A stretch of 64,000 nt of DNA from Paenibacillus physcomitrellae. GTDB lineage: Bacteria; Bacillota; Bacilli; Paenibacillales; Paenibacillaceae. The stretch lies in contig NZ_CP022584.1 in NCBI RefSeq assembly GCF_002240225.1, positions 3,934,094 to 3,998,093 of the forward strand, in the 5' to 3' direction. The notes beneath the pieces are model-generated. The model saw only the letters and a program-made list of their open reading frames with translations, did no database searches and was not told where the DNA came from. A program made the position numbers and the translations under genes. Shown here piece after piece: positions 24,612-32,674 of this stretch. Positions within the stretch are counted from its first letter, which is position 1. Every line of letters begins with the position of its first letter.

Positions 24612-25493
24612 TTATATGGTTGCCGCTTTGGCCGCTGCGGATTTCCAATACTCGACGATTTCGCTGCCTGTTGCGATCCAGACGTCTTCACGGCTGCGGA
24701 TATGCTTGAAAGCTTTCTCCAGATATTTGCTCCGGAAAGGATGGCCGATCAGGAACGGATGCACGCAGATCGACATTACTTTGCCGGTATGGCCGCCTTC
24801 CTCGTAGAGCACATCGAATTGATCGATGATGGACTGCGCAAATTCCTCGGCGGTATAGTTCAGGTTCAGAATAGCGGTAATATCATTAATCTCAATGGAG
24901 TAAGGAATCGTGTACAGCGAGCCGCTGCGGACCTTCATCGGATAAGGCTGCTCGTCGTTCACCCAATCGGCGACATAGGTAAAACCTTCCTCGGCAAGAA
25001 TGTCCGGCGTACTGAAGGTTTCCGACAGTGCCGGTCCGAGCCAGCCCTTCGGTGCCTTACCCGTGGCGGCCGTAATTGTATCGCGCACATTGCGGATAAT
25101 TTGCCGTTCCTCTTCTTCCTCCATGCCGACAACGAAGCGAGAGTTGGTTTGCCCGTGTCCGAGCCATTCCCAGTCGAGCTTCATTCCTGCTTCCATGATT
25201 TGCGGATACATTTCACACACTTCGCTGTTCAGCGTTGCGCTTCCCTTGATTCCGTATTTATCCATCAGGTCCATCAACCGCCAGACCCCGACACGGTTGC
25301 CGTAGTCGCGCCAGGAATAATTCATGATGTCGGGGACAAGTCCGGCGGTAACCGGTGCAATGGACGTACTGGGCAGGTCGAAGTGAAAATGCTCGATATT
25401 CGGGACGACCCACAAAGCTACGCGGGCACCGCCCGGCAGAGGCAGCGTTTCTCTGTCGACAATTGGAATAAAATCGAACCTTTCATGATTCAT
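24612..25493 (-). CDS. Polysaccharide deacetylase-fold hydrolase (PuuE/allantoinase-like)
   Basis: A 293-residue protein of the carbohydrate-esterase-4 fold without signal peptide, so cytoplasmic. The start (PNIEHFHFDLPS) and the blocks SWRDYGNRVGVWRLMDLMDKYGIKG and GWLGPALSET are like PuuE-type allantoinases and related amide hydrolases rather than cell-wall deacetylases. The C-terminal part has SICVHPFLIGHPFR with candidate metal-binding His. It is first in the operon, behind a GGAGTGAG site and a strong minus-strand promoter. Partnered with the isochorismatase-fold enzyme it may open a ring or remove an acyl group before the second hydrolysis. The substrate is unknown. Confidence 0.78.
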   Translation of the reverse strand: MNHERFDFIPIVDRETLPLPGGARVALWVVPNIEHFHFDLPSTSIAPVTAGLVPDIMNYSWRDYGNRVGVWRLMDLMDKYGIKGSATLNSEVCEMYPQIMEAGMKLDWEWLGHGQTNSRFVVGMEEEEERQIIRNVRDTITAATGKAPKGWLGPALSETFSTPDILAEEGFTYVADWVNDEQPYPMKVRSGSLYTIPYSIEINDITAILNLNYTAEEFAQSIIDQFDVLYEEGGHTGKVMSICVHPFLIGHPFRSKYLEKAFKHIRSREDVWIATGSEIVEYWKSAAAKAATI

Positions 25494-25527
25494 TTTCTCT
25501 CACTCCTTCAATTTTGAGTAAAATTCG

Positions 25528-25615
25528 ATAAAACCTAACCAAACTTATTCAAAACATACCATAATTATATCGGTAAATCCGAAGGGGTCAATAACTTTTT
25601 GTGAATAAACCTAAC
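25528..25615. repeat. Direct repeat in the divergent control region
   Basis: ATAAAACCTAAC (25528-25539) and AATAAACCTAAC (25604-25615) lie in the same orientation 76 bases apart on either side of the hydrolase promoter. A further TTATTC/GAATAA inverted pair overlaps them. They are the best candidates for binding sites of the divergent HTH regulator. Confidence 0.5.
25564..25591 (-). promoter_or_regulatory. Sigma-A promoter of the two-hydrolase operon
   Basis: On the minus strand TTGACC (25591-25586), a 16-base spacer and TATAAT (25569-25564). Transcription would start near 25557, about 65 bases before the deacetylase-fold gene. Confidence 0.78.
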
Positions 25616-25743
25616 ATATATATGGCATAAAAGGCGGCTTTTTCTTCAGCCTTACAAGTTGCCGGGAATGAGTCGATAAGATAAGATGGAGGATATTCGA
25701 TCAAACTAAGTAGAAGAGAAGCATCAAAACGGAGGATATACCT

Positions 25744-26511
25744 ATGTTAGTAGCCATCCAGGAAGCGGCCAAGCTGCTTGGCGTCTCTCCGACGAGCTTG
25801 CGAAGGCTGGAGAAGGATGACATTGTAAAAGGGTACGGCATTCGCGTCTATTACACGCCGGGGGGACAACGCCGTTATTCCACGGAGGAAATCGAGCAGT
25901 ATTATTTGAACCGCGGATTCTCCGGCCGCTTCGGCTTCGGCGATCACCCTGTGCTGCTCGTTATGGATTGCAATACCGCGTTCACAAGCAAGGATTCGGC
26001 CATGCACGGCGAATGGGATAAGGAGATCGCCCATATTAGCGAACTGGTGGATACGGCGCATAAGACGGGGTGTCCGGTTATTTTTTCAAATTCTTATTTC
26101 GATCCAAAGGATCCGGCGCTGAACCTATTTCTCCGCAAGGTGCCTGCCATGGAGGCTCTCGCCCATGATCCGGCGGAGATCCAAATCGATCCCCGCATCA
26201 AGGTGAGACAAACGGATCGCAAGATTTTTACTAAATATTACACGGTTTATTCCGATACGGATTTGCTGCCCCTTCTTCGTTCTTTCGACTGCGATACGCT
26301 GATCCTGTGCGGCTTCTCCACGAGCGGCGCCGTCCGTTCCATGGCGACCGAAACGATCCAATACGCCATGCGTCCGATCATACCCGCCGAAGCGGTCGGC
26401 GACCGCGACGACCTTGTGCATCGCAACAATTTGAGCGATATCGACCGCAAGTTTGGCGATGTGGTGAAGCTGAGGGAAGTGCTGCAATATTTGCAGGAGC
26501 GTAAGGGTTAA
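25744..26511 (+). CDS. MerR-type HTH fused to a catalytically dead isochorismatase fold
   Basis: A 255-residue protein with two parts. Residues 1-57 form a MerR/excisionase-type winged HTH (IQEAAKLLGVSPTSLRRLEK, then YYTPGGQRRYSTEEI). Residues 66-250 are an isochorismatase-like domain. Aligned without gaps over the active-site region to the hydrolase at 23874-24575, Asp75 (VMDCN) is kept, but the Lys138 position is Thr163 (a Lys follows at 164) and the nucleophile Cys171 position is Ala196 (CGFSTSGAVRS). The surrounding CGxSTSG loop is preserved. The fold is therefore probably a ligand-binding sensor, and the protein a regulator of the divergent two-hydrolase operon. GGAGG precedes the ATG. 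Catalysis by another residue is not ruled out. Confidence 0.85.
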   Translation: MLVAIQEAAKLLGVSPTSLRRLEKDDIVKGYGIRVYYTPGGQRRYSTEEIEQYYLNRGFSGRFGFGDHPVLLVMDCNTAFTSKDSAMHGEWDKEIAHISELVDTAHKTGCPVIFSNSYFDPKDPALNLFLRKVPAMEALAHDPAEIQIDPRIKVRQTDRKIFTKYYTVYSDTDLLPLLRSFDCDTLILCGFSTSGAVRSMATETIQYAMRPIIPAEAVGDRDDLVHRNNLSDIDRKFGDVVKLREVLQYLQERKG

Positions 26512-26538
26512 ACGGTTATTGCCGAAATTCGATCTGAA

Positions 26539-26588
26539 ACAAACAAGGCTTGGGAAGCGCCGCACGCCCCCAAGCCTTTGTTTGTTTG
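26539..26588. terminator. Terminator after the HTH-pseudoenzyme regulator
   Basis: AAACAAGGCTTGGG and CCCAAGCCTTTGTTT form a long stem around a GC-rich loop, followed by a T-rich tail. It separates the regulator from the minus-strand genes that follow. Confidence 0.82.
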
Positions 26589-26673
26589 CGGCCAAAGCCG
26601 GCAAACGTGCCTCTTTTTACCGCCACATTTTTTATTGCTCAGCCATATGTATTTAACATAGTTTTCTGCCTGT

Positions 26674-26877
26674 TTAAGCCTTAAAATGAACCACGGCGCT
26701 GTACTGCAGCTGGTTTCGGACCGGGTCGAAGGCGGCCTGATGCTGCACCGAATGAACCTTGAGCATTAAAGCTTTGTTAATGTCGATGCGTTCCTCGATC
26801 GTTTTTTCCAGAACCTTAAGATCGTAAGCCTGAAAAAACTCTACTTTATCCTGAATTGTATCCAAGGTAATATTCAC
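26674..26877 (-). CDS. DUF2536 family protein (YrzA-like)
   Basis: A 67-residue protein beginning ITLDTIQDKVEFFQAYDL and ending in YSAVVHFKA, the pattern of DUF2536 proteins such as B. subtilis YrzA, conserved in Bacilli and without known function. It starts with GTG at 26877 behind a perfect AGGAGGTGA. It is acidic, has no membrane segment and sits upstream of nothing obvious; the frameshifted DsbA-like gene lies on its other side in the same direction. Gene identity is good, but no role can be given. Confidence 0.82.
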   Translation of the reverse strand: MNITLDTIQDKVEFFQAYDLKVLEKTIEERIDINKALMLKVHSVQHQAAFDPVRNQLQYSAVVHFKA

Positions 26878-26994
26878 GGTTTCACCTCCTGCTTGCCCCT
26901 GTTCTTTTCACAACTTCCTTCTCCGCCGGCGCTCGCGGTCAGAGAAGATGCCTTTTCATTAAATCGTCCATTGTGCCTATTGTTAGGCCTTAGC

Positions 26995-27511
26995 CTAAGG
27001 CAAAGCCTGCTTGACTTCCTGCTTTAACTGATCTGCATCCAGCTCCGCAGGAAACTGAAATTCCTTGTTGTTTATGAACACGGTCGGGACCATCTTTACT
27101 TTGCGTTTCATCGCTTCGGCCGTGATTTGCAGGCTTAACTCAATGTTATCCGGCTGCTCCTGCAGGCCGTATTCTTCCGCCAGCAGCTTTTTAATCGAAT
27201 GGCTGTCCGATTCGCTCCAGCGGTTTTGTTTGGCAAACAGCTCTTTCATGAGCTCGTAGACCCGCTGCGGATCCTCATAATCCAAAAAAAGCGTTCGCCA
27301 AGGTGCCGTACAGCAGCATTTCGCGCGGCTTGTCGTAATGTTTGATTACATACTGAACCTGGCCGCTCGCAAGATAAGGGGGCAATACATCGTCGGCCGC
27401 TTGAAAAAAGGTCGCGCAATAGGGGCAGGCGAGATTTAAAAACACTTCCACTTTGACAGGCGCATCTTCCCGCCCGCAGCTCAAAAAGGCATTTTCGATC
27501 ACCGTTGCCAT
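26995..27511 (-). pseudogene. DsbA-like thioredoxin-fold protein, frameshifted
   Basis: The two frames together read as one DsbA/thioredoxin_4 protein of about 171 residues: a CPYC redox motif in the first part (VFLNLACPYCATFF) and the cis-Pro segment KMVPTVFINNKEF in the second. The first frame runs from ATG at 27511 (GGAGGG site upstream) to a stop just after ANAFFGL; the second picks up at DYEDPQRVYELMK. The break lies exactly at a run of seven T on the coding strand (27290-27284). With six T the sequence reads ANAFLDYEDP, which restores the family pattern. Either a sequencing error or a true inactivating or phase-variable slip. The family oxidises or reduces thiols. No signal peptide, so cytoplasmic. 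Confidence 0.85.
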
Positions 27512-27656
27512 GCTGAAATCCCTCCAATGCTTGTATAGGAATGAAAATAACATCCGCTTTGGCAGTCGACGTAGGTTTTAAGATTTATCCCAATCATTCC
27601 CATCAACATAAATTAAGTATAAAGGATACCTTTCGATATTTGTAGGCGTCGCGACT

Positions 27657-28045
27657 TTATTTATCCATTTCAGCTCTATACAGCAGGATATCGGCTGGAA
27701 ATAAGGCCAGGCCCGTCGGAACTCCGATATAACCAAGCGGCGGCAAAGTGTTTGTATTTTCATAGTACATACGGGTTGAGGAGGCGGCTATTGTATTCGT
27801 TGTCCAATAGAGCATGACATGGGTGATTAATTCATCCATGCTGTAGGTGCCTAGAAGTTCCCCTCCACAGTCGCTCCAGGCCCGCCATTTTTCGATGATC
27901 CACGCGGCCAATCCTGCCGGGGAATCGGCAAGCCCGTAAGCAAGCGTCCGGGGACGCGTCGATTGCTGGGATAAATAACCGCCTTCCTTTGCCATCCATG
28001 CAGCAGCGTTTCTTCTGTATTCGCGTTCTTCTTCCGAAAGAGGCG
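27657..28045 (-). pseudogene. Epoxide hydrolase fragment (alpha/beta hydrolase), 5' and 3' truncated
   Basis: From about 28045 the minus strand encodes SPLSEEEREYRRN and then LAYGLADSPAGLAAWIIEKWR, YSMDELITHVMLYW and VPTGLALFPADI. These are characteristic of the C-terminal half of epoxide-hydrolase-type alpha/beta hydrolases. The N-terminal half with the nucleophile Asp is absent, replaced by a kinase fragment in another frame. The C-terminus stops after RAEMDK, short of the catalytic His block. The gene is therefore a dead remnant. Confidence 0.75.
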
Positions 28046-28278
28046 AAGTCCAGGTTGTTGATCGTATTTTCCAGGGTAGCCGCTTCCTGCTTGAGGCTGG
28101 CGTTGATGCCGTTTTGAATTTTGTTTTGCAGAATGGAGTAGATGGTGATATAAGTGATCACGCCGATAATAGCGAGCGGGAGCAGGCAGGCGGTCATCAG
28201 GTAGAGGACCAGGGAGCGCCTGAGGGATTTGGCGGCAGGAAGGCGGAGCCGATGGGGGTTATGGTTCACGTTGAGCAT
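28046..28278 (-). pseudogene. YesM-type sensor kinase, N-terminal fragment
   Basis: ATG at 28278 keeps a good GGGAGGG site and is followed by a basic stretch, a transmembrane helix (LVLYLMTACLLPLAIIGVITYITI) and the start of a sensor domain (QNKIQNGINASL, then ENTINNLDFAS). This is the N-terminus of a YesM kinase. After NLDFAS the sequence changes within a few bases to the epoxide hydrolase remnant in another frame. About 500 codons of kinase are missing, so this is one side of a deletion junction. Confidence 0.75.
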
Positions 28279-28505
28279 GAGAGCCCTCCCTTTCATATGG
28301 CAGCGTTTTCAATGTTTTCGTTTGGCCGTATTATAGCATACGAGAGCCGGATGAGGTTTTTTTTATAAGATACTCGAACCTTTCACTTATGGTTTTCCAT
28401 TTTTGTTTTTTGGTAAATATGATATTATATGAACTTGATATATGAAATTGATATATCTCATGATGTATAATTATATATATTATTTTTGGAGGAAAGGGAT
28501 GGAAT

Positions 28506-30500
28506 TTGAACATATTTAACAACAATTTAACTATTCCGTATGGTTTGCTGGAGGAGTTGCCTGATCCGCTGCTCGTTTTTGATCAAGATTTCAGAATCCT
28601 TTTTACAAATGAAGCTGGTAAAAAATGGGTTAAATCTTTGGGAGATGCGGCTGGACTAAATTTGTGGGAAGAGATCCCGTCGTTTTTGAGGGAGGGACTA
28701 CAGACGAAGCTCCGTTCTTTTAATAATCAATTCCCTGAACAACAAGTTATTGAGTGTGACGTCGTGGACCCTTTAAATCGTGAAAACTATAAAGTAAAAC
28801 TTTATTTATCCGGGCGGGATATTATTCTTCAGATCTGTGAAGCAAGTTCTGAACAAGTGATAGAGCGGAAAATTCTCGAAAATCATGAACAGTTGCTGAT
28901 TCTGCAAGAGGCTGCTCACCACATTATTTATCAAGAAGAACCTAAAGCACTGCTGGACAGCTTGTTTTCGGAGTTATCAGATTACTTGAATCTGGAGGTT
29001 TACTTTAACTATATTTTAGACCAAGAGACACAACATATAAGATTAATGAATTATTCCGGAATTGATGAGGAGACGGCTGAAGAACTGGAATGGCTGAAGC
29101 TTGGAGAAGCGGTTTGCGGTAAAGTTGCAGAAAGTAAACAGAAATTAATTATCGAGAACATTCAGCAGTCCTCTGACCCGGCCGTTTCTATCGTGAAAAA
29201 GTTTGGCATAGAGGTTTATGCCTGCCATCCTTTGTTGTTTTACGGCAGGCTGATAGGAACCCTGTCATTTGGAACTTCGAAGAGAACCTCATTTTCTGCA
29301 AAAGAACTTGAACTGTTGGAAACGGTAAGTAATCAGGTGGCGGCTGCTTTTGAGCGGACTTTTTTGATTTCCGAGCTTCGAAATAAGAACCAGGAACTGG
29401 AACAAAACTATAATAAGTTATTACGCAATGAAAAGAAATATAAAAACATATTTGACGGGGCAATGGATGGCATACTCCTTATGGATCAAACTGGTTTGGT
29501 TCTGGATGCTAATTATTCGGCTTGTACCATTTTAGATTTGACATATAACGAGTTGGTGAGTCAGCCTTATCAGTCCGTAATAGACATCCTTCGTTTGGAT
29601 ACTACTAATGGTGAGGTATGGGTGCGTCAGAAGAAAGGTACTCCGCAGAGTCCAGGCAAGCTGCTGGAATACTCCATAAATAATGATCACGGTTTTCCTG
29701 GAGTCATGCTTTTTATTTTTAGAGATACAACAACTAAACGAATGATGATTAACACTTTGTCCGAGGCCAAAGAATTGGCGGAGAAGACAAGCCGGTCAAA
29801 GTCGGAGTTTTTGGCTATGATGAGTCACCAGCTTCGTACACCGTTGAATACTATGCTTGGTTATATTCAGATACTGGCTGAAGATGATACTAATCCGCTT
29901 AACAATATTCAGAATGCAAGAGTTACAAAAATGCTGGATTCGTGCAACCGACTGATTCGTCTAACCAATGAAATTTTAGATCACTTAAACTTAGAAAATG
30001 GAACACAAACCTTAAAGCTAGAATGTGTGAATTTGGATAATAGCTTGGAGGAAGCCATACAAGGGATACAATCAGTTGCATCTGAGAAGTCCATTCAAAT
30101 TAAGGTTGAGGAGAAGAGCGGCTCTGATCGACAGCTATTTGTTGAAGCTGATGCTTTTCGTGTAAAGCAGATCTTAATCAATATTTTGAATAATGCTGTA
30201 AAGTACAGTCCTGCCGAAGGGAACGTTGAGATCTGCCATAAAGTTGTTGGCGATTTTGTAAGAATTACAGTTAAAGATTACGGAATCGGCATATCCGAAG
30301 AATATCATAAGGCTATTTTTGAACCCTTCTTCAGGATTTATGATCCATATTTTAATATTGAAGGTACCGGTATTGGATTGACACTGGTTAAAAATTTCGT
30401 GATTCTCATGGGTGGAAAAGTAGGAGTTCGAAGTCAGCCGCATCAAGGCAGTCAATTTTGGTTTACACTTCGCTTAAAAAAAGAAACTCTTAAGCATTAA
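28506..30500 (+). CDS. GAF/PAS sensor histidine kinase
   Basis: A 664-residue soluble kinase. Domains in order: an N-terminal PAS (about 10-100), a GAF domain (about 130-285), a second PAS (about 310-410), then HisKA with His441 in MMSHQLRTPLNTMLGYIQIL. The ATPase domain follows with N box LINILNNAVKYSP, G1 DYGIGI and G2 GTGIGLTLVKNF. There are no membrane segments, so an internal signal is sensed. It starts with TTG at 28506 behind GGAGGAAAGGG. The first gene of the AT-rich signalling block, it faces the LytTR regulator gene across a shared terminator. No receiver is attached, so its partner is the LytTR regulator or the single-domain receiver at 33972. Confidence 0.88.
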   Translation: MNIFNNNLTIPYGLLEELPDPLLVFDQDFRILFTNEAGKKWVKSLGDAAGLNLWEEIPSFLREGLQTKLRSFNNQFPEQQVIECDVVDPLNRENYKVKLYLSGRDIILQICEASSEQVIERKILENHEQLLILQEAAHHIIYQEEPKALLDSLFSELSDYLNLEVYFNYILDQETQHIRLMNYSGIDEETAEELEWLKLGEAVCGKVAESKQKLIIENIQQSSDPAVSIVKKFGIEVYACHPLLFYGRLIGTLSFGTSKRTSFSAKELELLETVSNQVAAAFERTFLISELRNKNQELEQNYNKLLRNEKKYKNIFDGAMDGILLMDQTGLVLDANYSACTILDLTYNELVSQPYQSVIDILRLDTTNGEVWVRQKKGTPQSPGKLLEYSINNDHGFPGVMLFIFRDTTTKRMMINTLSEAKELAEKTSRSKSEFLAMMSHQLRTPLNTMLGYIQILAEDDTNPLNNIQNARVTKMLDSCNRLIRLTNEILDHLNLENGTQTLKLECVNLDNSLEEAIQGIQSVASEKSIQIKVEEKSGSDRQLFVEADAFRVKQILINILNNAVKYSPAEGNVEICHKVVGDFVRITVKDYGIGISEEYHKAIFEPFFRIYDPYFNIEGTGIGLTLVKNFVILMGGKVGVRSQPHQGSQFWFTLRLKKETLKH

Positions 30501-30517
30501 GCTTAAGAGTTTCTTTT
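30477..30517. terminator. Bidirectional terminator between kinase and LytTR regulator
   Basis: AAAGAAACTCTTAAGC and GCTTAAGAGTTTCTTT form a 16-bp stem with an ATTAA loop, A-rich on the left and T-rich on the right. It serves both convergent genes; the left arm covers the kinase stop codon. Confidence 0.9.
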
Positions 30518-30518
30518 A

Positions 30519-31247
30519 CTAGAGAGAAATATTTAAAATATTTAATTTATTTTGCAGCTCGTTTAATTTCAACTTGGACACATGAGCATATTTAGTGGAG
30601 TTGTTAAAGTAAGCCAAGTAGGTTTGGCTTTTCGCAACAATGCTTGAGAGCATAGTAAGATTGATAATAAAGGAACGATGTGAGAGGAAAAAGAGATGAT
30701 TAGGAAGAACGCTGCTTAATTTTTCGATGGTATCGTTCGTTATATACTCATGGTTAATAGTAATAATACTGCATTTTTTCCCTGTTTTTTCAATGAAAAT
30801 AATATCCTTTATCGGAACATAAAATATAGCCTGACCTTCTTTGAGGATAAGACGTTGAGACATAAGAGATTCTTTTTGTTGGATGAACAACCGCTTGGCT
30901 TTCTCAAGAGCGACATAAAATCTTGTTTTTTCTATCGGCTTTACAATGTAGTCTACTGCAGATAATTCAAATGCTTCTACCGCATATTCATCAAAACTGG
31001 TGATAAAAATAAACAACAAATCCTGTTTGATTTTGAGACATTTCCGCATAGCCTCAATACCTGATAGCTCTGGCATATTGATGTCTAACAGGACTAAATT
31101 TGGTTGATGGCGGATTACAGACTCGATCAATTCTTTGCCATTTCTACATTTATCTACAACCTGCATGTTCGGATATTTTGTGGTAAAGAATTCCATAATA
31201 TTCAAAGCATCTTCATTATCATCAACGATGATGACACGTACAATCAA
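30519..31247 (-). CDS. LytTR-family response regulator
   Basis: 242 residues. The receiver domain (1-125) has Asp9-Asp10, phospho-acceptor Asp55 in VLLDINMPELSG, Thr/Ser near FIFITSFDEYAVEAFE and Lys in YIVKPIEK. A LytTR DNA-binding domain (about 140-240) has VPIKDIIFIEKTGKKC and FFLSHRSFIINL. LytTR proteins bind direct repeats and often control biofilm, autolysis or competence genes. It starts with TTG at 31247 behind AGGATGAGG. It lies opposite the cyclic di-GMP operon and shares its 549-base upstream region, so it may control that operon. The LytTR kinase partner is not of the usual LytS type. Confidence 0.88.
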   Translation of the reverse strand: MIVRVIIVDDNEDALNIMEFFTTKYPNMQVVDKCRNGKELIESVIRHQPNLVLLDINMPELSGIEAMRKCLKIKQDLLFIFITSFDEYAVEAFELSAVDYIVKPIEKTRFYVALEKAKRLFIQQKESLMSQRLILKEGQAIFYVPIKDIIFIEKTGKKCSIITINHEYITNDTIEKLSSVLPNHLFFLSHRSFIINLTMLSSIVAKSQTYLAYFNNSTKYAHVSKLKLNELQNKLNILNISL

Positions 31248-31796
31248 TTGTTTAACCTCATCCTTTCCTTACTCAAGAAATTCAAACACTTATCCCTTGT
31301 GACTTATTTATTTTAACTAAATCCCGCTTTTTTTATTTACCCAGAAAGATATATTTTCAAACTGAAATGCACAGAAAAAGTCTTATGATGTCGAAATTAT
31401 TGCGCGAATGAACAAAAAGCGATTCGACAAAAAAACGGTTATTTTATACATTAAAGCTAGTTCAAAAGATCTGAATCTATAAACGGTAAAAATAAGACTT
31501 TATAAACAACACTTTTCAGCCAAAGTAAATGATTTCTCTTTTAAGGAGGGATAGTCCAGCCTATACATATAAGCCTAAAAGGTTGTAATTGAAAAAAAAC
31601 GGAATTATTTAGCAAGGGCAGCGGAAGTGGGGATAAGTACCTATACAACCCTTTGCATTATCCTCTTAATTTTATAATTTGTCAAAGAAACTTAATTGAA
31701 TAGATTATACTTCCAAATAATCCATATTCCTTAATTTTTATTACAGTCCTCAATACCGTGTTTACTGGTTATGAGATGAAAGTGGTGATAGGTTTC
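31248..31796. other. Divergent control region of the cyclic di-GMP operon
   Basis: 549 AT-rich bases between the LytTR gene and the HD-GYP gene. It contains an inverted pair of Spo0A-box heptamers (31389-31429) and a possible long-range stem AAAGGTTGTA/TACAACCCTTT (about 31577-31653). This stem encloses a purine-rich AGCAAGGGCAGCGGAAGTGG stretch. An unexplained AAGGAGGGAT ribosome-site-like sequence lies at about 31542. No known riboswitch consensus (GEMM, preQ1, SAM and others) was recognised. Confidence 0.55.
31389..31429. promoter_or_regulatory. Inverted pair of Spo0A boxes
   Basis: TGTCGAA at 31389-31395 and its reverse complement TTCGACA at 31423-31429, separated by 27 bases, each a perfect 7-base 0A box. 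A weak promoter reading toward the HD-GYP gene (TTCGAC, 16 bases, TATACA) overlaps the second box. Chance copies of a 7-mer do occur, but the pairing in a control region makes this worth testing. Confidence 0.5.
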
Positions 31797-32642
31797 ATGA
31801 ATGAGGGAAAACTCTTTACTCTAATTGATTCTGCAATGGATGAGATTAAACTCGCGTTTCATCCTGTCAGCCGGTACCAGGAAATTCCTTTCAATTTGCT
31901 CAGAAGTAATGTGTTACCTGTAATTTTAAGATTAAGTGAACACCCATTTCTTAGTCATTATTTCAATTATATGGAGGATAAAGATACATATACTTACCGA
32001 CACAGCATAGGTGTAGCCATTATTACTCATGCAATAGGATTAATTATAGACTTCGATCAGCAGGAACTTGTAGAGCTCACTGAAGCAGGTTTCCTGCACG
32101 ACATTGGAAAAGCCAAGATACCAGAAGAAATTATTAATAAACCTGGCGCATTAACTGACGAAGAATATGCCATAATTCAAAATCATACATGTTTTGGTTA
32201 TGAGATTATGAAGAATATCCCTATTCTTACTTACCGACAGGCTTTAGTGGCGCTTCAGCATCATGAAAGAGAAGACGGCAGGGGTTATCCTTTTCGCTTA
32301 AGGGGAGAGGAGATTAATCACCACAGCAAAATAGTGGCCATAGCGGATGTTTTTCATGCCATGATATCCAAAAGGTCTTATAAGTCCCCGGTTCCTATCT
32401 ATAAGGTTCTGTTTGAAATAACCGAAAGCAGATATGGAACTCTTGATCCTTCTATTTTCCTTCCTTTTGTAAAAAAAATTATGAATTATATGATCGGGAA
32501 TGAAGTGCTTTTGTCCAACGGGATGAAGGGGAAAATAACTCACATTCCGTCAAATGACCCGGTTCGTCCGCTTATCCAGACAGATGGTGTTTATTTAGAT
32601 TTAAGAAGTGAAAGGTCTATTCAACTGTTAGAAGTTATTTAA
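31797..32642 (+). CDS. HD-GYP domain protein, cyclic di-GMP phosphodiesterase
   Basis: About 281 residues. An N-terminal helical region is followed by an HD-GYP domain with the metal ligands His in YTYRHSIGV, HD in FLHDIGKAKIPE and the signature HHEREDGRGYPFRLRGEEI. Such enzymes hydrolyse cyclic di-GMP to GMP or pGpG, or in some cases other cyclic dinucleotides. The sequence has no receiver or membrane segment. The ATG at 31797 is preferred because GGTGAT, complementary to the 16S 3' end, lies 7 bases before it; a GTG at 31758 and an ATG at 31776 in the same frame are alternatives. It is the first gene of a six-gene operon that also encodes the opposing GGDEF enzyme. Confidence 0.88.
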   Translation: MNEGKLFTLIDSAMDEIKLAFHPVSRYQEIPFNLLRSNVLPVILRLSEHPFLSHYFNYMEDKDTYTYRHSIGVAIITHAIGLIIDFDQQELVELTEAGFLHDIGKAKIPEEIINKPGALTDEEYAIIQNHTCFGYEIMKNIPILTYRQALVALQHHEREDGRGYPFRLRGEEINHHSKIVAIADVFHAMISKRSYKSPVPIYKVLFEITESRYGTLDPSIFLPFVKKIMNYMIGNEVLLSNGMKGKITHIPSNDPVRPLIQTDGVYLDLRSERSIQLLEVI

Positions 32643-32674
32643 CCCCAAAATTTGATCAAAGGGTGTAAAAACGT

